A DNA stretch of 5,221 bases from JACZWL01 sp046756445 (GTDB lineage: Bacteria; Pseudomonadota; Gammaproteobacteria; Steroidobacterales; Woeseiaceae): positions 1 to 5,221 of the forward strand of contig JBHHWI010000156.1 of NCBI GenBank assembly GCA_046756445.1. Direction: 5' to 3'. Below the pieces are notes generated by a model that worked only from the letters and a program-made list of their open reading frames with translations, did not search any database and was not told the DNA's origin. Position numbers and translations under genes: made by a program. This document shows positions 1-5,209 of this stretch, one piece after another. How positions within the stretch are numbered: the stretch's first letter is position 1; every line of letters starts with the position of its first letter.

Positions 1-57
1 TAGAGTACCTGGCTTCGAACCAGGTGGTCGGGAGTTCGAATCTCTCCGGGCGCGCCA
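1..57 (+). tRNA. tRNA-Arg (anticodon TCG), 3' part; integration target
   Basis: This is the 3' 57 bases of a tRNA; the acceptor 5' strand and most of the D arm lie before the window. The anticodon stem is 8-12 paired with 20-24 (CCTGG/CCAGG), around the loop CTTCGAA at 13-19, giving anticodon TCG at 15-17 (reads CGA, Arg). The T arm is 30-34 paired with 42-46, with one G-T pair, around the loop TTCGAAT. The acceptor 3' strand CGGGCGC (47-53) is followed by discriminator G54 and an encoded CCA (55-57). The sequence matches my memory of gammaproteobacterial tRNA-Arg genes that begin GCGCCCGTAGCTCAGCTGGA, exactly the 20 missing bases. The part from 13 onward is duplicated at the right end of the window, so this 3' half was probably supplied by the integrated element and keeps the tRNA functional. 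Confidence 0.92.
13..55 (+). repeat. attL core: 43-bp direct repeat inside tRNA-Arg
   Basis: These 43 bases are identical to 5167-5209. The match starts at the first base of the anticodon loop and ends at the first C of CCA. The bases just outside differ (G12 versus C5166, C56 versus A5210). This is the usual target segment of tyrosine recombinases that integrate into tRNA 3' halves, and the int gene lies directly beside it. Confidence 0.93.
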
Positions 58-65
58 TTTAAAAC

Positions 66-99
66 AAGGGTTTACTGATTTCGGTAGGCCCTTAGTTTT
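66..99 (+). terminator. hairpin with T-run after the tRNA, possibly bidirectional
   Basis: AAGGG (66-70) pairs with CCCTT (89-93). The stem continues inward through two T-G pairs and TAC/GTA (73-75 with 84-86), leaving an 8-base loop. On the plus strand it is followed by AG and TTTT (96-99). On the minus strand the same stem, with two C-A mismatches in place of the T-G pairs, is followed by GTTTT. It lies between the convergent tRNA and int genes, so it could end both transcripts. The call rests on hand-drawn pairing only. Confidence 0.5.
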
Positions 100-100
100 A

Positions 101-1144
101 TCAACGTAGAGAAATCGTAGAGTCATTTTCTACGATCCCCAAACCCCGTTCAATTCGTGCCGCCGCAGTTGATAAATGTTCCGGTGCCAAATGTGCATAC
201 CGCAACACCATTCCGTACGACTTCCAACCACCTAACTCCATCAGCTCTTGCAAACTGGTTCCGTTCATCACGTGCCAGCTTGCCCAGGTGTGGCGCAAGT
301 CGTGGAATCGAAACTTCTCGATTCCTGCACGCGAGAGGGAGCGTTTCCATGCAGAGCCAATTGCCTCCATGCATTTCCCCTGGTACGTAAAGCACCACCG
401 TTTATGCTGCCCTTGAACACCTCTCAGCGCCAAGATCGCATCCCGGTTCAGGGGAACTCCGCGTCCGTCTCCGTTCTTTGTCGTGCCCGGATCAAGCCAG
501 GACACACGTCGATTGAAGTCAACGCGGCTCCATTCCAGTCGCAGGATTTCCGTCATCCTGCAACCGGTCGCCAGAGCAAATTGCACCACGGGCACCAAAT
601 GCTCAGGCAGTGCCAACATCAGCCGATCCGCTTCCTCCTCCGTAAGAAAACGTACGCGACACTTGGGTTCTTTGAGCATGCGGATTTTTGGAACCCGCGT
701 GATCCATCCCCAGTCATCACGAGCCAGGTAGAGAATGCGTCGAACAATCTCGAGAGCACGATTGATGGTTGAGTTAGCCACCCCATCTTTCTGCTTTCGA
801 TCCCGAACAAACGGCCTCAATGCGCTCATGTTGAGATCTCGAAGTCGATGTCCACGGAGATACGGGTCAAGTCTTAGCAGGTGTGCTTTGTCGTCATCCA
901 GACTGCGTTTATCAACACTGTCCTCAAGATATTGGACAACCGCATTCTGCCAGTTGTGCTCAGCCGGTATTCCGGTTCGGGCAGCCTCGTAGGCTTCAGC
1001 CTTCAGGCGTATTAGATACTCTTCAGCGTCCGCTAAGACTTTAAGCCGAGTACTTTTGCATACCTGGCGTCTGTCTGGGAGGACAACATCGATCCACCAA
1101 TAGGGTGAGTCTTTCCTTCTGTAGAGTCCTCTTTCTCGGGCCAT
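101..1144 (-). CDS. int: site-specific tyrosine recombinase (integrase)
   Basis: This 347-residue phage/island-type integrase carries out insertion and, with an accessory factor, excision at the flanking att sites. Seen: an N-terminal arm-binding-like stretch with basic and aromatic residues (MARERGLYRR..PYWW), a core-binding helical domain at about 65-145, and a catalytic domain at about 165-335. Likely catalytic residues are Arg196 in ATGCRMTEIL, Lys223 in TTKNG, His281 and Arg284 in HDLRHTWASW, Trp307 in GGWKS at the second-His position, and nucleophile Tyr316 in LRYAHL. The set is complete and the length is normal, so the protein looks active. The ATG at 1144 has a strong site, AAAGGAGG, ending 4 bases before it. 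The gene ends 43 bases from the tRNA end and points at it, the usual layout for tRNA islands. The upstream xis-like gene overlaps its first 112 bases, suggesting coupled translation. Confidence 0.95.
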   Translation of the reverse strand: MARERGLYRRKDSPYWWIDVVLPDRRQVCKSTRLKVLADAEEYLIRLKAEAYEAARTGIPAEHNWQNAVVQYLEDSVDKRSLDDDKAHLLRLDPYLRGHRLRDLNMSALRPFVRDRKQKDGVANSTINRALEIVRRILYLARDDWGWITRVPKIRMLKEPKCRVRFLTEEEADRLMLALPEHLVPVVQFALATGCRMTEILRLEWSRVDFNRRVSWLDPGTTKNGDGRGVPLNRDAILALRGVQGQHKRWCFTYQGKCMEAIGSAWKRSLSRAGIEKFRFHDLRHTWASWHVMNGTSLQELMELGGWKSYGMVLRYAHLAPEHLSTAAARIERGLGIVENDSTISLR

Positions 1145-1362
1145 AATTCCTCCTTTATGGCCCGCCCTCGCGACTTATGGTCGTCCAGCCAGCGATCGAG
1201 GTCAACCCGGTCATAGACACGCCGCCCACCCAGGCGAATCGGTGGTGGGCCGATTCGGGCAAGGAGGGTTCTGCCGATGCCGAGGTAAGCGGCGGCCTGG
1301 GTCCGGCTGAGGCAGCGAGCCGGGAGGGAATCGGAAGATCGGCGCGGCTCATTGTTGCCCAC
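1033..1362 (-). CDS. small helix-turn-helix protein, probable excisionase / AlpA-like regulator
   Basis: This 109-residue protein begins at GTG (1362). Residues 18-37 (LSRTQAAAYLGIGRTLLARI) form a MerR/excisionase-type helix-turn-helix. A wing with GGRRVYDRVDLDRWL follows at 45-59, the pattern of the HTH_17 / AlpA / Xis group. Such proteins bend DNA at att sites to direct excision, or regulate int. No ATG is available before the helix-turn-helix; the GTG has only a weak GAGG about 7 bases upstream and starts 9 bases after the preceding ORF's stop, so it is probably translationally coupled. The domain ends near residue 62; residues 72-109 lie over the int coding region and look like frame read-through rather than conserved sequence. 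Its position just before int supports a recombination-direction role, but a transcriptional regulator is also possible. Confidence 0.8.
   Translation of the reverse strand: MGNNEPRRSSDSLPARCLSRTQAAAYLGIGRTLLARIGPPPIRLGGRRVYDRVDLDRWLDDHKSRGRAIKEELWPEKEDSTEGKTHPIGGSMLSSQTDARYAKVLGLKS
1149..1156 (-). promoter_or_regulatory. strong ribosome binding site of int, inside the xis-like gene
   Basis: On the minus strand AAAGGAGG is followed by AATT and then the int ATG. It fixes the int start at 1144 even though the preceding reading frame continues across it for another 37 codons. In the xis frame the same bases encode Lys-Glu-Glu. Confidence 0.85.
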
Positions 1363-1371
1363 GGACCCGCC

Positions 1372-1527
1372 TCAAAATCGCAAACCCCGCAGCACCCGCG
1401 ACAGGTTGATAACGATGGCGCTCCCCGGTTCGCGGAAGTCCTTCTCCGGCGTGGGGCTTTCCAACATATAGAGTGCGGGCTGGCCTTCCCTGATGTTCCA
1501 GACGGTCAGCCCTTCACTCCAGGTCAT
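1372..1527 (-). CDS. unknown small ORF, likely 5'-truncated, first gene of the int operon
   Basis: I do not recognise this product. The frame gives about 51 residues from ATG 1527, or 60 from ATG 1554. It ends TGA 9 bases before the GTG of the xis-like gene. Seen: WNIREGQPALYMLE, then KDFREPGSAIVINL and RVLRGLRF, a sequence with natural composition and mostly G/C third codon positions, as in a real gene. There is no signal peptide or membrane segment. The region upstream of about 1523 belongs on the opposite strand to an IstB fragment, so the original N-terminus has probably been lost through IS insertion or deletion, and the visible ATG may be accidental. It lacks a good ribosome binding site. 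It could be a remnant rather than an expressed gene. Confidence 0.42.
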   Translation of the reverse strand: MTWSEGLTVWNIREGQPALYMLESPTPEKDFREPGSAIVINLSRVLRGLRF

Positions 1528-1702
1528 GGCCGCCGCGCTCATTGACCGCCTCATGCATCACTGCCACGTCGTCAATATCCACGGCAACAGCTATCGGATG
1601 CGGGAACACACCGATCTCTGGCAGGCCCTGCAGCCCGGTTATGAAGAACCACCATCGAAATCATCTCGACAAGCCAAGAAAAAGGAGACCAAGACGCACT
1701 GA
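1523..1702 (+). pseudogene. istB: C-terminal fragment of an IS21-family IstB transposition ATPase
   Basis: The frame reads VMAAALIDRLMHHC, then HVVNIHGNSYRMREHTDLW, and ends with a Lys-rich tail and TGA at 1700-1702. The DRL-HHCH-VNI-GNSYRMREH pattern is the C-terminal signature of IstB, the AAA+ helper of IS21-type transposases. Only about 60 of the usual 240-260 residues are present. The Walker A and B motifs and the partner transposase istA are absent, so it cannot act. Upstream of about 1520 the frame has no IstB similarity and soon meets a stop. It marks an old IS insertion followed by a deletion that probably also clipped the minus-strand ORF on its left. Confidence 0.82.
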
Positions 1703-1772
1703 GGCTCGTCACCTCACAAAAGTGTGCAATATTCAGGCGCCATCAATAAGCAGTTTTCGTCCGGCGTTGACA
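1703..1772 (+). mobile_element. possible right-end remnant of the IS21-like element
   Basis: After the IstB stop the sequence runs through CAATATTCAGGCGCC and TTTTCGTCCGGCGTTGACA. The latter ends in CA, as IS21-family right ends do (TG..CA). The short distance from the istB stop also fits. No left end is present for comparison, so the boundary at 1772 is a guess; a second candidate end would be near 1798. Confidence 0.35.
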
Positions 1773-2046
1773 CGCCTGGCACGCTGATCGTTTTCACAAT
1801 ACCGGAGCAACCTTCGGAAATCGTCGTACCGCGGTTACTGCCTGTCGCCATCCTATCGTCTCACCGGCCGCTTATGAGTGTTAAGCCGACCTCCGCCGAG
1901 AATTTTCAGTAGCCAAAATCTGATAGGCAGCTTTCGCCGGTACCGGTCATTCAATCGACTAGAATAACATTGCCGCGAGGGGCTCAAAACGGTCAGAAGC
2001 GACCATGGCCGTCTGCCGGAGACGACGAACTGGAAACATTCTAGGC
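1773..2046. other. non-coding stretch without recognisable gene
   Basis: This stretch separates the IS remnant from the cargo promoter. Reading frames here are short or cross many rare patterns; the 100-codon minus-strand frame over 1853-2155 has no recognisable motif or plausible ribosome site. It is probably old flanking or IS-derived sequence plus the upstream regulatory region of the cargo operon. Confidence 0.5.
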
Positions 2047-2074
2047 TTGCAAAATTGTGACATGGTCTTAGAAT
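2047..2074 (+). promoter_or_regulatory. putative sigma70 promoter for the DUF3015-DUF4105 operon
   Basis: TTGCAA (2047-2052) is followed after 16 bases by TAGAAT (2069-2074). Each hexamer fits the consensus at four or more positions. Transcription would start near 2081 and leave a leader of about 90 bases before the ATG at 2170. No clear operator was seen. Confidence 0.45.
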
Positions 2075-2169
2075 ACCAATAGCAGTTTCTGGGAGTATCG
2101 CAACACTATTCCCTGGGCCTGCTGTGACAAAGTTTTCGTTCCTGACGGGTCGCAATTACGGAGATTGCC

Positions 2170-2679
2170 ATGTCGAAAAAAGCACTTATTGTTAGTCTTT
2201 TTATCTTTGTTCCGTTCAGTTTCGCGAATGCGCAGGAAAAGGAGCAGGGATCCGGGCCGAGCCCATACACAGAATGCGGCATTGGCGCTGCACTTTTTCC
2301 TAACACTGGATGGGCAGCAGCAACGTCCAATGTAATATGGGATCTGGGCATTACCGCAGTGATTTCGGCAACGGCTTCACCGGAAACCTGTAGTGCCAAG
2401 AAAGTCGAAACTGCCCGCCTCATTCTGGAAACGCTACCCAGTCTTGAGCAGGATGTAGCGCTAGGGGACGGCGAGTATCTTGCATCCTTGCACGAGACCA
2501 TGGGATGTGATTCGGAGGTACAAGAAGATCTGAATATGCAGATTCGCAGCTCATACTCCGACATTATCAGTGACAGCGCCTATGGCTCCAAAACGCGTAT
2601 CGAAAAAGCGGAGGATATGTATGGCTCCGTTAAAGCAGCGGTCGAAACCTCCGCGGAGAATTGTGCAGTAGTCCTCTAG
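2170..2679 (+). CDS. exported DUF3015 family protein
   Basis: This 169-residue protein has a clear Sec signal peptide: MSKK, a hydrophobic core to about residue 18, and a likely cut after ANA at 21, leaving QEKEQGS. There is no lipobox Cys, so it is probably a soluble periplasmic protein. The mature part has YTECGIGAALFP near 33-44, SATASPETCSAKK near 66-78, a helical stretch with LPSLEQDVALGDGEYLASLH near 89-108, then MGC at 111-113. This is the layout of DUF3015 as I know it. Four cysteines (36, 74, 113, 165) could form two disulfides. The start is supported by GGAG 6 bases before ATG. The next gene begins one base after its stop, so the two are co-translated; DUF3015 and DUF4105 genes occur side by side in other gammaproteobacteria too. 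The molecular function of DUF3015 is unknown to me. Confidence 0.85.
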   Translation: MSKKALIVSLFIFVPFSFANAQEKEQGSGPSPYTECGIGAALFPNTGWAAATSNVIWDLGITAVISATASPETCSAKKVETARLILETLPSLEQDVALGDGEYLASLHETMGCDSEVQEDLNMQIRSSYSDIISDSAYGSKTRIEKAEDMYGSVKAAVETSAENCAVVL

Positions 2680-2680
2680 T

Positions 2681-4615
2681 TTGAGCGTTTTTTCGAAGGG
2701 CCACCACGTCCGCGGGCTGGCCCTTTTCTTTGCTTTCTTTCTTCCGGCCTTGACTCTCGCCAACGAGGTCATCGCCGCCACCTCCATTGATACCACGTCT
2801 TCGGACACAATCGTATTCGATGGGAAGCTGGCCCAGGACTGGCTGACTGCAAACTACTATAACAAGTCGGGAACCGATCAATTTACAAGCGAGATCGTAA
2901 ACGACGACTTTTTTGTTTCTGCGTCAGGTCGAACAAATCCAGTCGCAGAGTTCAACGCCTTCATCCAGATGGTTTTGGCACATCACGCAAATGGCGAAAA
3001 TGAGGACTTGCTTTGCCGCTTCCCTGCTCGAATAAGTCTTCTCGAGCGTCATAAGCTGCTGCCGAAATCCTGGCAAAAACCTGCCTGCTCGGAATACGAG
3101 GAAATAGTTAGACCCGAGCAATTACGTTCACTGTCATTGGTCTTTGCTAGCGGATACTTCAACAATCCTGCTTCTTACTATGGACATACAATAATCAAGT
3201 TCAACTACGCGGGTGTCGAGAATGTTCGCAGTGTCCTGGATCGGAGCCTTAATTATGGTGCGGATGTTCAGGACGATCCGTCTACCCCTCTCTACTTAAT
3301 TCGAGGGCTGTTTGGTGGCTACACAGGTTCTTACGCCCGTAACAACTATTACTTGTATAGCCATCTATATACCAATAGTCAGCTTCGTGACATCTGGGAG
3401 TACGAACTGATACTGTCCGATGAGGAAGTAAAATTCATTACGGAACACAGTTGGGAGATGAAAGACGCAAAATTTCCGTATTTTTTCTTCAATGACAATT
3501 GCGCACATAGAATTGCACGACTGATCGAGCTGGCAACAGATCTTGACATAACTGACACACATGGATTTTGGCTTCTACCAATCCAGGTCATTCGCAATCT
3601 CGAAGGAAATGAAGACCGCGGCAGTCTGATCATGTCGCCCTCGTACACACCATCGTTGAAAACGCAATTTGCAGCGAGTTTTGTTGCACTGGATCAGCCC
3701 ATGCGCAAAGAATTTGTAGACTACTTTAGGCAAGCTGATGAAGAAAAAAGGGCATTAGTTACACAGTCGCCGACGAACCTGCTGCTACTTAAGTTGGACT
3801 ACCTGGATCTTGAAATCGCCAAGCGCACAATTGAAGAAGAAGGTGAGAAATCATCCATTCCACTGAATGAGCAGCGAGCGACCATCCTGCAAGAACTTTT
3901 CCGACGCCCGCCGAGTCCACGCACTGAGTTAGCTTCGGTGGCTACGGAGCCAATTCCTCCTCTAGAGACAAAACCACCTTCTCAACTTCGGTTCGGTTAT
4001 GGCAACAGAAACGGATCCAATTATCAGACTCTCGGATACCGGGTCGCAGATCACGATTTATTGAACAGCCCAAGTGCCGGTCAGGAAATCTCGACGCTAA
4101 TTATGGGCGAATTGGAAATCGAGCGCGGAGACGATGCTACTCGCGTTCGAAAAGTGGTGTTCTTCAATGTCACAAATATCAATACGAATCCCCTGCCAGT
4201 ATGGATGACCAAGGAACGATCGTGGAGCGTTTCTGTGGATTATTCCCCTCGCAGCCGGGCATGCTTGAATTGCTCCGACTTCGGACTCGAAGGACGAACC
4301 GGAAGAGCCAATCGAATCAATCCGCGATTCATGATTTATGGATTCGCTGGCGCACGACTCCACACATCTACTTCGTTTCATGACAATATATTTACGGTCA
4401 CCGCGGAATTGGGGACGCTGATCAACATCGGTAGTCTCGCAGTAGTCGGTATTAGAGGCAAAGCCTATTCCGATGTTTCGTCGGGGGAGACCGATTGGGT
4501 CAGCTCACTGGAGCTTGCAATCAACCCGGAAAGTCGGTTCGATGTCCGAGTGGGCTACGAACGTCAGGGTTCCGATGATGTGACAGAGATTTCTGCCGCT
4601 TACTATTTCGACTAG
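2681..4615 (+). CDS. exported DUF4105 protein (Lnb N-terminal periplasmic domain), beta-rich C-terminus
   Basis: This 644-residue protein starts at TTG 2681, the first start codon after an in-frame TAG at 2669; no ATG or GTG lies before the signal peptide (hydrophobic LALFFAFFLPALTLA, residues 13-27). An N-terminal part at about 45-145 holds CRFPAR (Cys112) and a second Cys136. The DUF4105 domain at about 150-300 carries ASGYFNNPASYYGHT (His169), GLFGGYTGSY, and FFFNDNCAHRI (Cys274), likely the active His and Cys of a papain/NlpC-like fold. After a Pro-rich linker (about 408-433), residues 435-644 are rich in alternating hydrophobic strands and end YYFD; they may form an outer-membrane beta barrel, but this is inference. 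There is no membrane helix after the signal peptide. The same domain occurs in the Bacteroides lipoprotein N-acyltransferase Lnb, so acyl transfer or hydrolysis in the envelope is possible. It is coupled to the DUF3015 gene and lacks a clear Shine-Dalgarno site. Confidence 0.87.
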   Translation: MSVFSKGHHVRGLALFFAFFLPALTLANEVIAATSIDTTSSDTIVFDGKLAQDWLTANYYNKSGTDQFTSEIVNDDFFVSASGRTNPVAEFNAFIQMVLAHHANGENEDLLCRFPARISLLERHKLLPKSWQKPACSEYEEIVRPEQLRSLSLVFASGYFNNPASYYGHTIIKFNYAGVENVRSVLDRSLNYGADVQDDPSTPLYLIRGLFGGYTGSYARNNYYLYSHLYTNSQLRDIWEYELILSDEEVKFITEHSWEMKDAKFPYFFFNDNCAHRIARLIELATDLDITDTHGFWLLPIQVIRNLEGNEDRGSLIMSPSYTPSLKTQFAASFVALDQPMRKEFVDYFRQADEEKRALVTQSPTNLLLLKLDYLDLEIAKRTIEEEGEKSSIPLNEQRATILQELFRRPPSPRTELASVATEPIPPLETKPPSQLRFGYGNRNGSNYQTLGYRVADHDLLNSPSAGQEISTLIMGELEIERGDDATRVRKVVFFNVTNINTNPLPVWMTKERSWSVSVDYSPRSRACLNCSDFGLEGRTGRANRINPRFMIYGFAGARLHTSTSFHDNIFTVTAELGTLINIGSLAVVGIRGKAYSDVSSGETDWVSSLELAINPESRFDVRVGYERQGSDDVTEISAAYYFD

Positions 4616-4645
4616 CTGCAGACGTGTAGGTGGCGAATTAGTAAT

Positions 4646-5000
4646 TCATTGCACAAATGACTGCGGAATCCCAGCCTCCCAAACCTGGTCAGCCAGGTCC
4701 TCATCAACCAGCGAGGCTTCGATTGTGCAGCCGTGCAAATGGACAATATCCAAAACATCCGTTTTGAGTCGCATGAGGCTTCGATCGATGGTGCGATTGA
4801 GCGACTCTGCGGACCAGTCACCTCCTTGCCCGAAATGGCCATTCTCGTGCCCCACTTTCGAACACAGCACGTATTCGTCACGTCGTGATCCGATCGCACT
4901 GCCGATGAGCGTTTCGGAGGGGTTAGCCCAGAGGCATTTGAACGTACCTCATTTTGAGGCTTGGATGTGTCAACGATACCGGGGTAAGTCCAGTTACCTT
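4646..5000 (-). pseudogene. degenerate, truncated aldo/keto reductase gene
   Basis: Reading the minus strand, one frame (about 4948 down to TGA 4646) gives SETLIGSAI, RRDEYVLCSKVGHENGHFG, then WSAESLNRTIDRSLMRLKTD and VLDIVHLHGC. This is the classic aldo/keto reductase run that includes the active-site Lys (in SKVG) and His (in LHGC). A second frame just upstream, about 4998-4963, gives GIVDTS, matching the family's G-IN-IDTS strand that precedes the catalytic Tyr, so a frameshift separates the two. Further upstream there is a TAG. The N-terminal barrel start and everything after about residue 150 of a normal protein of about 300 residues are missing; similarity fades after LHGC and ends in a stop. 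No functional enzyme can be made. It is a relic carried at the right end of the island, unrelated to the cargo operon. Confidence 0.8.
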
Positions 5001-5166
5001 GGGTCGATTCCTACTCGACTACGTCGCTGACCACAGGAAATTACCTAGCGATAACGTAGCGTTTAGGCGGCAATTCGCGATTCTCGGCGGCACTTGACGG
5101 CACTACGGTTGAGGGCGGGCCATCTAACTTGCTGATTAATAAGAAAACCACTTCTAGCATCCGTGC
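5001..5166. other. non-coding right-end region next to attR
   Basis: No reading frame of note is present. The stretch contains the phased GGCGGCAxTT repeats listed separately, then an AT-richer stretch (GATTAATAAGAAAACCAC) directly before the att core. This arrangement is typical of an attachment-site arm that binds recombinase and bending proteins. Confidence 0.5.
5066..5105 (+). repeat. three phased copies of GGCGGCAxTT, possible arm-type sites
   Basis: GGCGGCAATT (5066-5075), GGCGGCACTT (5086-5095) and the weaker GACGGCACTA (5096-5105) start 20 and 10 bases apart, that is on the same face of the helix. They lie 60-100 bases inside attR. Integrase arm sites and excisionase sites are often such short direct repeats, but binding is not shown. 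Confidence 0.4.
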
Positions 5167-5209
5167 CTTCGAACCAGGTGGTCGGGAGTTCGAATCTCTC
5201 CGGGCGCGC
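5167..5209 (+). repeat. attR core: second copy of the 43-bp repeat
   Basis: This is a perfect copy of 13-55. Upstream of it the 5' strand of the anticodon stem is not preserved (CGTGC in place of CCTGG), so no tRNA can form here. The copy ends at the first C of CCA and is followed by AACTAACTGAAA in place of CA. It marks the far boundary of the element; the spacing between copies is 5154 bases. Confidence 0.92.

Noticed and set aside
248..772. 174-codon plus-strand frame across the int gene
   Set aside because: It is a shadow of the integrase; no recognisable motif, and the integrase frame has a complete catalytic set.
1177..1545. 122-codon plus-strand frame opposite the excisionase-like gene
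   Set aside because: It is antisense to a clear helix-turn-helix frame and has no recognisable domain.
1763..1776. Small hairpin GGCGT-TGAC-ACGCC considered as attC-like or terminator
   Set aside because: Only five pairs, with no T-run and no integron core sites; better explained as part of the presumed IS end.
1853..2155. 100-codon minus-strand frame upstream of the cargo
   Set aside because: No motif, no ribosome site, and it overlaps the likely cargo promoter; composition looks random.
2106..2564. 152-codon minus-strand frame opposite the DUF3015 gene
   Set aside because: It is antisense to a gene with signal peptide, ribosome site and family motifs; serine-rich composition is typical of antisense frames.
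4635..4647. Perfect palindrome GAATTAGTAATTC after the DUF4105 stop
   Set aside because: Six-base A/T-rich arms and no T-run, so it is not a terminator; no promoter nearby for an operator. Likely chance.
1157..5123. 13-bp inverted match: ATGGCCCGCCCTC at 1157-1169 and its complement at 5111-5123
   Set aside because: It is short and GC-rich; one such match in about 5 kb is not surprising, and the left copy is fully explained as coding sequence. Kept only as a possible protein site.
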